Below are positions 9,268-19,400 of a stretch of DNA of 64,000 nucleotides, in pieces. Positions within the stretch are counted from its first letter, which is position 1. Each line of letters starts with the position of its first letter. The position numbers and the translations under genes were made by a program. The DNA is from Microbacterium sp. LWH7-1.2 (lineage in GTDB: Bacteria; Actinomycetota; Actinomycetes; Actinomycetales; Microbacteriaceae). Under the pieces are notes generated by a model, which was not told where the DNA came from, made no database searches, and saw nothing but the letters and a program-made list of their open reading frames with translations. The stretch is from assembly GCF_038397755.1 (NCBI RefSeq), contig NZ_CP151637.1:2232001-2296000 (forward strand), written 5' to 3'.

Positions 9268-9849
9268 TCAGCCGGTCGTCAGCAGCGCGACCAGCGCCAC
9301 CACGGCGACGATGACGAGGACGGATGCTGCGGACACGACCGCGATCGTCTGGCGCCGGCGGCGACGCCTGCGGGCCTGATCGGCGGCCGCCGTGTCGACG
9401 TGGTCCTGCGGCGCACGGCGGGCCGGCTCGGCGCGCACCGCGGTGACCGGAGGGACGTCGCGCGCCCGGTAGGCGGCGACTGCCGAGGTGGGTGAAGAGG
9501 CGACCCGGCCGAGCGCCGCGGATGTCCGGGCGGCGGGCTCTGGGGTGAGGGGTGCCGGCGACGGAGTGCGCCTCGAGGCTGCGGGGGCGTCCCGCGGCTC
9601 GCGTGCCGGCGGATGCGCGGTCCGTCGGGGGCCCGCGGGTGCCGACTCGGTCGCCGCCTGCGTGGCCAGGCCGGAGTCGGACGGGACCGCCGACCCGGCC
9701 GAGATCACGGTGTCGTCTGCCGCGTCGGCCTCGGCCGAGGCGCGCCGCGACGGCAGGGTCCGGTCGTCGAGCGGGTCCTCGCGCTCCGGCGTCGACGCCT
9801 GACCCCTCCGCAGGGAGAGCGCCGTGCGCTCGTCGTCGGGATCGATCAC
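9268..9849 (-). CDS. Small C-terminally anchored membrane protein
   Basis: A 193-residue protein I cannot assign to a family. The first 155 residues are hydrophilic and rich in Ala, Pro, Arg, Ser and Thr, likely disordered and cytoplasmic. A run of Arg residues then precedes one strong transmembrane segment at the extreme C-terminus (about 167-190), a tail-anchor layout. The GTG start overlaps the stop of the FHA gene by four bases (GTGA), so it is translationally coupled as the last gene of the kinase/MoxR/FHA operon. Its many Thr and Ser residues near the N-terminus make it a conceivable substrate of the operon kinase or ligand of the FHA domain; that is inference only. Confidence 0.75.
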   Translation of the reverse strand: MIDPDDERTALSLRRGQASTPEREDPLDDRTLPSRRASAEADAADDTVISAGSAVPSDSGLATQAATESAPAGPRRTAHPPAREPRDAPAASRRTPSPAPLTPEPAARTSAALGRVASSPTSAVAAYRARDVPPVTAVRAEPARRAPQDHVDTAAADQARRRRRRRQTIAVVSAASVLVIVAVVALVALLTTG

Positions 9850-11438
9850 CCGTCGCTCCGCCGCAGCCGGACCTCGGCGTCGCCCAGCAGGAACCGGTCG
9901 CCGGCCTCGACCTCGACGCCCGCAGGAGCCTCGACCTCGGTGCCCATCACGGTGGCGAACAGGACGCCGTTGGTGGAGTCGAGGTCCGTCACGTACCACT
10001 TGTCGCCGCGCAGCTCGAGACGTGCATGCGTCTTGGACACCGTGCCGTCCTGGATCGAGACCAGCTGAGCGCTCGGGTGATCCGGGTCGGCGGCGGGGCG
10101 GCGGCCCAGGATGACCACCTCCGACGAGAGCGCGACGGGCTCCCCGGTCGGCGGCACGAGCGCCCAGTCCGTCCGCTTGCGACGGGCGATGATCGTCTCT
10201 TCGAGGATGTCCTGCTCGTCGGGGATCTCGGGCTTGGTGTGGAACGCCGACACCGACGACCGCGCCGAGCGCGGGGACCCGGCATCGGGCGCGCCGTGGA
10301 TCGCCGACACCGGGCCGGAGGTCTCGGGAAAGGCTTCGGCCTCGCTCATCGGTGAGCGCGCCGGGGCCCACGGCTCGTGGTCCTCGTCCGACGACGGGGC
10401 GGCCGGCACGCGCGTGACCGGCGGTCGGGTGATGCCCTCCTCGCCCGTCGTCGCCGCCTCAGGCGCCGTGAACGGGTCCGCGGCGCTGCGCGAGGGACCG
10501 GTGGGCGCGGGCGTCGCTGCCGCGGACGGTATGGACGCGAGCGGGGTCGCGGGCACCGCGGAGATCGGCGCGGGAGCACCGGGCACGGCACCGGTGACCT
10601 CGGCGCTCAGGTCGATGCCGTCGAGCGCGAATCCCTGCCACCGGTCCGCGTCGCCGGAACCGTTCCCGCCCACCTCGGCCGGCGTCGCGGAGACGGGGCG
10701 ACCGGGCAGGGGCGGGGGCGTCCAGCCCGCGGCGGGCGGCGCGACATCCGCCCCGGAAGACACCACGGATGCCGCGGGGGCGGGCGCAGCGGAAGCACCG
10801 GGCACGGCAGGCGCTGGCGGCGCGGCAGGCGCGGGCACCGTCGCGTGCAGGGCGGCAGGGCCCGGCGCGGGCGGAGCGTAGGCGGACGGCGCGAACCCTG
10901 CGCCCGCACTCGTCGGCGCAGGGACCGCCGGCGGGGCGGGATACGCCGCCGGCGCACCGCTCAGCGCACCCGGTGCGGAGAACGACGGAAGCGGAGGGAG
11001 CTCGGCGTCGCCCGCGGTGCGGCGCACGCCGGCGCCGAAGGGGGCGCGGGTGGCGGCATCCGTCTCCCGTCCGACCCAGCGCGCACTCCCCCAGCCGACG
11101 ATCGACGCCCACACAGGGAACAGCAGGAAGCCGAGGACGGTCATGCCGGCGCCGAAGCCGAAGGCGGCGTTCAACCGGAACAGTGCGATCGCCCAGACGA
11201 CGAGGAACGCGATGTTGACGAACGGGACGAAGGCGAGGATCACGAGCCACGGCGAGAGCCCGGCGAGGCGGAGCAGCACGATGGTGTTGAGGATCGGCAC
11301 CCAGGCCTGCCAGGCCTCGACTCCGGACTTGCGGAAGACCGCCGAGAGCGCGAGCGCGGTCCAGATGTAGAGACCGGCGAACAGGAGCAGGCTGATCAGG
11401 GTGCCGACGACGGCTGCGGTGGCATCTGTGGCGTTCAT
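9846..11438 (-). CDS. FHA-domain membrane protein
   Basis: A 530-residue membrane protein with a C-terminal forkhead-associated domain, a phosphothreonine-peptide reader. Residues 1-120 hold about three or four transmembrane segments starting [15 protein letters not shown]; a long Ala/Pro-rich linker follows (about 140-430), and the last 95 residues form the FHA fold with [14 protein letters not shown] and DLDSTNGV, the conserved Arg, Ser-x-x-His and Asn-Gly positions. The ATG overlaps the stop of the transglutaminase-like gene (ATGA). Being in one operon with a Ser/Thr kinase, it is a likely docking partner for phosphorylated members of this membrane complex. Confidence 0.9.
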   Translation of the reverse strand: MNATDATAAVVGTLISLLLFAGLYIWTALALSAVFRKSGVEAWQAWVPILNTIVLLRLAGLSPWLVILAFVPFVNIAFLVVWAIALFRLNAAFGFGAGMTVLGFLLFPVWASIVGWGSARWVGRETDAATRAPFGAGVRRTAGDAELPPLPSFSAPGALSGAPAAYPAPPAVPAPTSAGAGFAPSAYAPPAPGPAALHATVPAPAAPPAPAVPGASAAPAPAASVVSSGADVAPPAAGWTPPPLPGRPVSATPAEVGGNGSGDADRWQGFALDGIDLSAEVTGAVPGAPAPISAVPATPLASIPSAAATPAPTGPSRSAADPFTAPEAATTGEEGITRPPVTRVPAAPSSDEDHEPWAPARSPMSEAEAFPETSGPVSAIHGAPDAGSPRSARSSVSAFHTKPEIPDEQDILEETIIARRKRTDWALVPPTGEPVALSSEVVILGRRPAADPDHPSAQLVSIQDGTVSKTHARLELRGDKWYVTDLDSTNGVLFATVMGTEVEAPAGVEVEAGDRFLLGDAEVRLRRSDG

Positions 11439-13996
11439 GGCATGGGACGCACGGGCTGTGCCCGTCGTCTCCCCCTCTCGGCGAATCGCGTGCGGCCGCC
11501 CGGTGGGGGCGGCATCGGACCGAACAACGATCTCAACGATACGGTCGCGAGCGCCCCACGCCAGAACCCTCGTTCGCGTCGCAGGGCGCGCCGCTCCGCG
11601 TCCACGGCCTCCCAGTAGCGCTTCGCCTCGTCGGCGGAGAGGTCCGCGTGCGCGAAGACGGCGCGGTCGGCGCCCTGCGCGAGGGCGGCCCCGGCGGGGG
11701 TCGCGAAGGCGGTGGCGAGCTCTGAGCGTGTGGAGGTGCGTGATGCGGCACGGCCGCTGTCGAGCGCCGCGTCGACGTACTCGTCCCACCCGCCCGCGAT
11801 GCGGGTCTCGGGTGTGCCGGTGCGGCGACGGCCGCGGCGGCGTGCGGCCTTCGTGCCGATCACGATGAGGAACGGGCCGAGCGCGAGCACGAGCACCAGG
11901 AACGCGACGCCGCCGATCCGCAGCATCGGCCAGAGCCATGCCAGGTCGGCTCCCGCGTCTTCGTCGGCGGGGCGGTCCGCGGCGGTGTCCTCCTGGGCGG
12001 GGTCGGGCGGCACGACCTCCTCGACCGACTCGGGGCGCACCTCCGTGACGTTCTCGGGGTCGCGCTGCTCGGTCGTGTCCAGGCTCGGCGACTGCGCGTG
12101 CTGTGGCGTCACGTCGATGGCGACCCAGTCGCCGGCTGCCGACTGCACCTCCGTCCACGCGGTGAGGTCCTGTGCGCGGCAGGCGCCCTCGTCGCACGTC
12201 GCAAGGTCCGGCTCCGTCGCGCTCAGCCGCGCGCCCAGAACCACCCGGGACGGGAATCCGAGCTCGCGGGCAATGAGGGCCACCGCGACCGCGAACTGCT
12301 CGTCGTCGCCGATGGCGGCGACGTAGTTGCCGGAGGCGACGGCCCGGGGGTCCGTCTCGCGTTCGAGCAGGCGCGCGAACATCGTGTCGACGCGGGCGAG
12401 CGAGTGGCCCGAGGCGCTGGGCTGGAACGCGTAGTCCGGCAGGGCGGCCGCCCATGCCGGCTCCTGCTCGTCCGCGGCGAGACCGTGGCTGAGGTAGCCG
12501 CGCTCGCGGAGCATCGCGACCACGCCTTCGAGGGCGGGGCCGCCTGACCCGACGGCGTGCTCGTCCAGCCACGTGCGGAGGCTGTCGGGCGCGGCGACGC
12601 CGCCCGGGCTGCCGGGGGCCTCCAGCTCCGCGAGCACCTGGGCGGCGGGCTCGACGCCGCGTACGACGAATGCGTCGCCCGACGCGAACCCTCCCCCGGC
12701 CGTCTGCACCGCCGCCGACGCGGCGGCGTTGTAGTAGAACTTGTCGGCGAGTGATGCGGCACGGTCCCCGTCGAACGCGACCGCCTCGAGGTGGCCGACG
12801 GTCGGCATCCAGATCCCGTCCCACGCGTCGATCTCGATGCGCGCCGCGACCGGCGTGCCCTCGCCGGCGTCGAGCGCCGACGGCACGCGGACGAACCGAC
12901 CGGCGTCGACGGCGCCTTCGCCGCCCGAGCGGAACACCTCTCCGTCGTAGGCGTCGAGGGTCGCGAGCCGCACCCGCTGGGGGAGCGTGTCCACGACGCC
13001 GTCGATCACGACGGGCTCGACCGTGAACAGCACGTCGTCGGCGCGGGCGTCGGCGAACAGCGCACGGTACTGCGACAACGGGCTCACCTCGGCCGACAGG
13101 TCGATGTCAGGGCCGATGGCCGAGCGCAGCACCTCGCGCTCGGCGCCGCGGGCGGCGAAGGGAACGATCGCCACGGCCAGCACGAGAGCCACCGCCACCA
13201 TGCCCGCGCCGAGGGCGGTGCGACGGCGGTCGGCCGCGGAAGGGCGGCGCGAGATGCGGACGCCGCTGGATGCCGCGGCCCGCTGCAGCGCGCGGATGCG
13301 CTCGTCGTGCGTGCGCCAGGCCAGCCACAGCAAGCACGCCACGAGTCCCGCAACACCGACCGCGGTCTCGACGGGCGCGTAGAGGAACATCGGCCCGAGC
13401 TCGAGCGGGGAGCTCACGGTGGTGCGACCGAAGAAGAGCCCGAACGTCACCATGCCGAGCGCCACCGGCACCGCGGCGTAGGCGGCGCGATCCTCCCGCC
13501 ACGCGAGGAGCAGCACGGCGCAGGTGCCGACGAGGAAGACGACGAGCGCGGGCACGAGGAGGTTGCGGTACGACCCGACCGGCAGCTCGACGGTGACGAG
13601 ATCCTTCCAGCCGAGCACCAGCCCGCTCGCCAGCTCGCCGAGGCCTCGCACGAGGTCGTCCGGTGAGCCGAGGCGGGAGGGCACCGCGAGGGGCACGCCG
13701 ACGACGAGGGTCGCGAGGGCCAGCACCCCGGCGACCGCCCACCCGCGCCAGCGCCGCCACCACGCCAGGGCGGCGATCCCGCCACCCACGAGGGTGCCGA
13801 CGACGACCAGGAGCGCGAAGGTGCCCGAGCGGTAGATGGGCCACGCGGCGACGGCCGCGACGACGGCGATCACGGCCGCGAAAGCCACTCCGACCCACAC
13901 GCGGGCGACGAGCCGCGGTGCGCGCAGACTCGGAGTCTCGGCCGCGCCCCGGGGCGCAGCATCCATCCGCCCCATCATCGGGATCTGCCCGCTCAC
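11435..13996 (-). CDS. TgpA-like transglutaminase-family membrane protein, catalytic residues lost
   Basis: An 853-residue protein with about six N-terminal transmembrane segments, an extracellular transglutaminase-like domain and a further transmembrane helix near 690 before a cytoplasmic tail, the usual TgpA/DUF3488 layout. The core reads GDDEQFAVAVALIARELGF, where family members have GDCEQFA: the catalytic Cys is replaced by Asp565. The catalytic HAW motif reads LTAW, replacing His by Thr612, while the third residue (Asp628 in AIDVTP) remains. It is therefore probably a non-catalytic fold. The GTG start overlaps the DUF58 stop by four bases (GTGA). Co-encoded with MoxR and DUF58, it likely forms part of an envelope-associated complex with a structural or binding role. 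Confidence 0.88.
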   Translation of the reverse strand: MSGQIPMMGRMDAAPRGAAETPSLRAPRLVARVWVGVAFAAVIAVVAAVAAWPIYRSGTFALLVVVGTLVGGGIAALAWWRRWRGWAVAGVLALATLVVGVPLAVPSRLGSPDDLVRGLGELASGLVLGWKDLVTVELPVGSYRNLLVPALVVFLVGTCAVLLLAWREDRAAYAAVPVALGMVTFGLFFGRTTVSSPLELGPMFLYAPVETAVGVAGLVACLLWLAWRTHDERIRALQRAAASSGVRISRRPSAADRRRTALGAGMVAVALVLAVAIVPFAARGAEREVLRSAIGPDIDLSAEVSPLSQYRALFADARADDVLFTVEPVVIDGVVDTLPQRVRLATLDAYDGEVFRSGGEGAVDAGRFVRVPSALDAGEGTPVAARIEIDAWDGIWMPTVGHLEAVAFDGDRAASLADKFYYNAAASAAVQTAGGGFASGDAFVVRGVEPAAQVLAELEAPGSPGGVAAPDSLRTWLDEHAVGSGGPALEGVVAMLRERGYLSHGLAADEQEPAWAAALPDYAFQPSASGHSLARVDTMFARLLERETDPRAVASGNYVAAIGDDEQFAVAVALIARELGFPSRVVLGARLSATEPDLATCDEGACRAQDLTAWTEVQSAAGDWVAIDVTPQHAQSPSLDTTEQRDPENVTEVRPESVEEVVPPDPAQEDTAADRPADEDAGADLAWLWPMLRIGGVAFLVLVLALGPFLIVIGTKAARRRGRRRTGTPETRIAGGWDEYVDAALDSGRAASRTSTRSELATAFATPAGAALAQGADRAVFAHADLSADEAKRYWEAVDAERRALRRERGFWRGALATVSLRSLFGPMPPPPGGRTRFAERGRRRAQPVRPMP

Positions 13997-15402
13997 GACG
14001 CCGCTCCCCGCAGCAGGAGGCCGGAGAGGTCTTCGAGGGTTCCGACGGTGAGCACCGTCATGCCCGACAGCGGCTGCATGCGCGGGTGGGCGCGCTCGTC
14101 GCAGATGACGGCGACCACCGCGGTGTCGGACGGGAATGCGAGGGCGGCCTGCTGCAGCCTCGTGAGCGGCACGCGGGAGCCGACCACGACGAACGCGATC
14201 GAGAGCCGCTCGCCCGACTCTGCCGCGAGGCGGCACACCTCGCCGACCGGCATCGTGCCCTCGAGCAGATCGACGCCGCTGAAGCCGTCCAGCATGGGGC
14301 GCGGCGCCGCGGCGGGGATGTGGCGGATCGCGCGGAGGCGCCCGCGGACGACGCGGGGGATCTCGGATCCGGTCACGATCTGCACGTCCCGCGCGTCGTG
14401 GACGGCGCGCAGCCCCAGCGACGCGGCGCACGACACGGCGAGCTCGAACTCGTCGGCGTCTGCGTACTCCGCATCCCAGGCCGCGAGCACCACGGCCATG
14501 CGCGAACGCCGGGACTCCTCGTACTGGCGCACCATGAGGCGCCCGGTCTTGGCCGTCGACCGCCAGTGGATCTGGCGACGCGAATCTCCGGGCGCGTACT
14601 CGCGGATGGCGTGGAAGGACATGTCGGCGTCGACCAGGCGGCGGGTGGGCGCGCCCTCGAGATCGCGGATGAGCCCCGCGCTCGTCGACGGCAGCGAGAC
14701 CGTGCGGGGGTGGACGTAGAGGTCGTGCACGTCGGGGAACGAGTGCTCGCGCCGCAGCATCCCGATCGGATCGCTGCGCACCGTGGTCGCGGGGCCGACC
14801 GTCACGATGCCGCGCTTGAGGCCGGGGATGTCGAGCGGCTGCTGGGCCGCGTGGCCGGGACGCAGCAGCGGAACGCCGAACTCCACCAGCCCGGCCCCGA
14901 CCGGGATGTCGATGCGGCCGGGCAGGGCCGTGCGGTGGCCGTCGTTGCGCACGTCGATGCGGCCGGTGACGCCCTCGCCCGCGACGATCCGCTCGTGCGT
15001 GAGCGACAGGTCGACGTCGTACGCGCGGGCGCCGAAGAGGAACGGCACGGCGGCGACGAGGAGGACGACGGATGCTGCACCCGCGACCATGAACTCCACC
15101 CAGCCGAACACGATCCCGAGCACGAGCCCCACGGTCGCCGCGACGGCCACCAGGGCCCCGGCCGGCCGGATCGCCTCGGCGGCCCACGCGGCCGCGGTGG
15201 TGATGCCCGAGCCCGCCGCCCGCCACACACGCGTCCACCACACGGCCACGCGCACGAACGCGCGACCGCTGCGCGACTCGCCGACACTCGTGGCCGTGGC
15301 GGTCACGTGCGTGCGGCCGGTCGTGCCGGTGGCCTGGACGGTGCGCGTGATGCGCGGCTCCATCGTGCTGGTGGAACCGCCGCGGCGCTCGGGGCTGCTC
15401 AT
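13993..15402 (-). CDS. DUF58 domain-containing membrane protein
   Basis: A 469-residue protein with two transmembrane segments near residues 55-115 and a large following domain carrying the DUF58 signature: an RIRREY-type stretch here seen as IREYAPGDSRRQIHWRSTAKTGRLMVRQYEES, followed by a vWA-like region with D-x-S/T-type residues. The long signature is cited only by position (about residues 265-300). DUF58 proteins sit with MoxR AAA+ ATPases across bacteria and are thought to be chaperone clients or adaptors. The ATG overlaps the MoxR stop (ATGA). Function beyond complex membership is unknown. Confidence 0.9.
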   Translation of the reverse strand: MSSPERRGGSTSTMEPRITRTVQATGTTGRTHVTATATSVGESRSGRAFVRVAVWWTRVWRAAGSGITTAAAWAAEAIRPAGALVAVAATVGLVLGIVFGWVEFMVAGAASVVLLVAAVPFLFGARAYDVDLSLTHERIVAGEGVTGRIDVRNDGHRTALPGRIDIPVGAGLVEFGVPLLRPGHAAQQPLDIPGLKRGIVTVGPATTVRSDPIGMLRREHSFPDVHDLYVHPRTVSLPSTSAGLIRDLEGAPTRRLVDADMSFHAIREYAPGDSRRQIHWRSTAKTGRLMVRQYEESRRSRMAVVLAAWDAEYADADEFELAVSCAASLGLRAVHDARDVQIVTGSEIPRVVRGRLRAIRHIPAAAPRPMLDGFSGVDLLEGTMPVGEVCRLAAESGERLSIAFVVVGSRVPLTRLQQAALAFPSDTAVVAVICDERAHPRMQPLSGMTVLTVGTLEDLSGLLLRGAAS

Positions 15403-16364
15403 ACCGCTTCGCGCCGCGAGGGGGGTGCGACGTCGAGCAGCACCTGCCCGACCACGGTCTCGGGAGTGACGCCGTCGAACTCGGCCTCGGGGTGCAGGAT
15501 CAGGCGGTGCGACAGCACGGGCACGGCGAGCGTCTTGACGTCGTCGGGGGTCGCGTACGTGCGGCCCTGCGAGGCGGCGCGTGTGCGCGCGGCGCGCGTG
15601 AGGGCGAGGGCGCCGCGGATGCTGACGCCCAGACGCACCTCATCGGCCGTGCGCGTGCCGTCGACGAGGCGGGCGATGTAGTCGAGCACGAGCGCGTCGA
15701 CGTACACGTCGGCGGCGAGATCGGCCATGCCGACGAGCGCCTGGGGCGTGATGATCGGCGTGAGCTCGGCGGTCGCGACGGCCGCCCCGTCCAGGATGCG
15801 GACCGTCGCCGCGTGGTCGGGGTAGCCGAGCGAGGTGCGCATCATGAAGCGGTCGAGCTGCGCCTCGGGAAGCCGGTAGGTACCCGCCTGCTCGACCGGG
15901 TTCTGCGTCGCGAGCACGAGGAACGGCACCCCGGCTTCGCGCGAGACGCCGTCGATCGTGACGCGCCCCTCCTCCATCACCTCGAGGAGCGCCGACTGCG
16001 TCTTCGGGCTCGCGCGGTTGATCTCGTCGGCGAGCACGATGTTCGCGAAGATCGGCCCGGCGTGGAACTCGAAGACGCCCTCCTTCTGGTCGTAGACGCT
16101 CAGCCCCGTGATGTCGCTCGGCAGCAGGTCCGGAGTGAACTGGATGCGCGTGTTCGTGCCCTGCACCGACTGCGCCATGGCCCGCGCCAGCGACGTCTTG
16201 CCGGTTCCGGGCACGTCCTCGAGGAGCACGTGGCCGTCGCTGAGCATCGCGGTGAGCACGAGCTCGACGACGTGGCGCTTGCCGAGCACGGCGCGCTCGA
16301 CGTTGTCGGCGATCTGCCCGAACGTCTGCGCGAACCAGTCGGCCTGCTCCTGCGTGATCGTCAT
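15399..16364 (-). CDS. MoxR-family AAA+ ATPase
   Basis: A 321-residue MoxR-type AAA+ ATPase. The start MTITQEQADWFAQ has AAGGACA at a suitable distance upstream. Walker A is PGTGKTS with Lys56, Walker B ends in Asp113-Glu114 (LADEINR), and the sensor region ATQNPVEQ is intact, so it should hydrolyse ATP. MoxR ATPases act as chaperones that activate or assemble partner proteins, usually vWA- or DUF58-containing ones. Its stop overlaps the DUF58 start and it follows the giant Ig-like gene after 53 bases, in the kinase-led operon. Confidence 0.95.
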   Translation of the reverse strand: MTITQEQADWFAQTFGQIADNVERAVLGKRHVVELVLTAMLSDGHVLLEDVPGTGKTSLARAMAQSVQGTNTRIQFTPDLLPSDITGLSVYDQKEGVFEFHAGPIFANIVLADEINRASPKTQSALLEVMEEGRVTIDGVSREAGVPFLVLATQNPVEQAGTYRLPEAQLDRFMMRTSLGYPDHAATVRILDGAAVATAELTPIITPQALVGMADLAADVYVDALVLDYIARLVDGTRTADEVRLGVSIRGALALTRAARTRAASQGRTYATPDDVKTLAVPVLSHRLILHPEAEFDGVTPETVVGQVLLDVAPPSRREAV

Positions 16365-16417
16365 GTGGTGTGTCCTTCGTCGTCTGCGGGGATCGTGGGG
16401 CGAACGGATGCTGCCGC

Positions 16418-19400
16418 TCAGGGTGCGGGTGCGGGTGGGGGGTTGCCGTTGTTGGGCTGACACGTGGCCTCGAACGTGGTGCTCACGGGCGACAGGCCCC
16501 AGTCCTGCGCGCTCCAGTCGACCGTCACCGCGATGCCCTCCACACGCACCGCGCCGACCGGCACATCCCAGGTGTCCGCGGTGTGCGGGAGCAGACCGTT
16601 GTCTTCGTCGTAGTAGCGCAGGCCGGAGTTGCCGAACGTGAACACTGCGGAGGAGCCGTTCGGGGCGTTCGACGACTGGCCGCGGTAGGCGAGCGCGCTG
16701 CCGCCGACGCACGAAGTGACCGTCCAGTTCGCCTGCACCTGGTAGGGGGCGCTGCCCGAGCGCGGAGTCACGGTGGACCACGCGGTCGCCGTGCCCCAGA
16801 AGTCGTGCACGTACCGCACCTGGATGCCGGGGTCCTGGCCGAACACCGTGCTGCCCGGGCCCCAGCCCTGGAACTCGGCGTGGTTGCGGTTGGGGAGCCG
16901 CTCGGTCGAGGTCGGGTTCTCGCGGATCACCCAGTCGGCGCGCTGCGCCTGCACATTCGGCGTGCCGTCGACGGCGAACGTCCAGCCCTGTGGGGCTCTG
17001 CCCGACTGATGGGCGCGGACGGTCGCGGTCGCCTCGGTGCGACCGAACGACTCGCCGTCCCACAACGACTCGACGCACATCCGGAACGCGTACTCCTCGC
17101 CGTCCTCCAGTCCGGGGAAGGCGGCCGTCTCGCCGCCGTCGATGACCCTGCAGCGATCACCGTCCTGCACGATCCCGTAACGGAGGGTCGATCCGTCGCC
17201 GTTGAGCAGAGCCGACCCGCGCGCCGTGACCGTCGCGGTGCCGTCCCCGTTCGACACCGCGCTGAGCGTCAGCTGCGGCGACAGCGGGCTGCCGATGCCG
17301 TTGGTCTGCACCGTTGCGGCCGCCCCCGACGCACTGCCTCCGAGTCCGGGGGGCAGTGCGAAGCGCGAGTACGGGGTGATGGTCACGATCGTGCCTGTGT
17401 TGCTGCCCACGCGGAACGAGGGCACCTCGAGGCGGGTCTGGTTGCGGCCCACAGGCACGCGCACAGTCTCGCCCGCGGGACTCGCGATCTCGAGGCTGCC
17501 GGTCTCGCCGGCCTCGATCCCGTCGATGACCAGCGACACGATGCCGCCCGTCCCGTCACCGGTCACGACGGGAGCCGCGGTCACGCTCGTCGGTGGAAGG
17601 GGCGCGTCGTACGCCCACGCGACGGTGCGCACGCCGGCCCGGGACTCGCCTACCGCGTTGACGGCCCACGCGTCGTAGGTCCGCTGCTCACCGTTGGGAG
17701 CGGGGATCGGGGGGCACGCGCCGTCCGCAGTGCACCGCGCGACCTCCTGCCCGCCGGCGCGGACGACGAAGCCCGTGAGCCCCGGGTAGGCCAGTCGCGC
17801 CTCTCCCGGATCGACCCGAAGAGTCACGGTGCCGTCGGCGTATGCCGTCTGCGTCATACTCGCGGGCGCCTTGGGGTAGCCGAGCAGGTCGAGCAGCACG
17901 CGGCCGTCGCGTTCCGCGTTCGTCACGCGGCCCTGGGCGTCGCGCACCGAGAACGTGGCGGTGCACGTCGCGCCCGGGGCATCCGTCGTCCAGCTCGCCG
18001 TGATCGACGTCGGCGACGCCACGTGGAAGCTCACCCCGGCGCACGCGCCCGTCGGGCGCGTGGCGACGACCTCGAGCGGCGTGCGGGGCAGCGGATTGAC
18101 CTCGCCGCCCGGGCCGATCACGGGGATCGTGCACGACGATCCGGCGGCCTGCGAGCACTGCTGCACGACGGAGCCGCCCTGCGGAAGCGTCGAGGGCGCC
18201 GCGCCGACGCGGAGGATGAGACGTGCCGGGGTCACCGACGGATGGCTCGTGACGGAGACGAGCACGGCCTCCTCGGAGCCGGGGACCGCGCGGTCCGCGC
18301 CCGTCACGGTCACGACGGAGCCCTCCTGGGTGACCTCGAACGCTGTACCGGAGTGCTCGGTGACGTAGACGATGCCGTCCCAGTCGGGGCGCAGCTGCCA
18401 CGTGGTCATGTTCGCCAGGTCGAAGGTCGCGGTCTCGCCGGGTCCGACGGTGATGGATCCCGGCCGCAGCTCGGGCTGCGGGTCGCGCGGGCGCACCACG
18501 ATCGGCACCGACAGGTAGGTCCATGCCTCCTGACCTGCCAGCCGCACGGGCACCTGGCAGGCATCGACCCAGGGCGCGCCGGAGCCCGCGTCGTAGCGCA
18601 CGACGGTGCCCGACTCAACCGTGCAGGATGCCTCGGTGCGCGCGCCCGATGACCGCACGTCATCGCCCAGCTCGACGACCGCGCCGCGCGGGCGCGCGAC
18701 GAGGCCCGCCATGTCGAAGGTGGTGGACTCGAGCTCGGTGACCTCGGGCGACGCCGCGTTCGCGCGCAGCGTCAGGGCCAGGTCGTCATCGCCCGGCACA
18801 CGGAGGAAGCCGTAGGACGTGACCTCGCCCGCGGCGCTGTCGCCGGTGACGGCGAACGGGATGAGCTGTGTGGTCTCGGGCAGCGCCCCGCGCAGTCGCG
18901 AACCCTGCACCGAGACGCCGTCGGGGTCGCCCCACAGCGACAGCTCGAGGTCGTCCACATCGCCGCCCGACCACGTGACCTTGCCGGCCAGCACGTCGAC
19001 GCCGCGCGGGAAGTCCTCACGGGTCTCGACCGTGAGGCTGGTGTCGGCGACGACCGGGAAGTCGGGCACGCTCTCGCGCACGACACGGACGACGATGAGG
19101 CCCCGGCCGGTGTTGCCCGACGACGATTCGACGTCGTAGAGGAACGACATCGTGCCGGGGTCGTCGCCCGCCGCGATCCGGACCGTCGTGTCGTCCGCCC
19201 CGACGATCTGATCGTGCTGCCGCGCGTGCTCGGGGTTGTCGCTGCCGTCGACGAGCGTCGCCGGCACGTCGGGGCGGATGTCGGTGATCCGCAGCTCGCC
19301 GAGGGTGGGGTCGACGTCGTTGGAGAGCGGGCTGACCCGGATCGTGTTGCCCTCGCCCGCCTGCACCTGGACGTAGTCGGTGAACGTGACCGGGCTCGGG

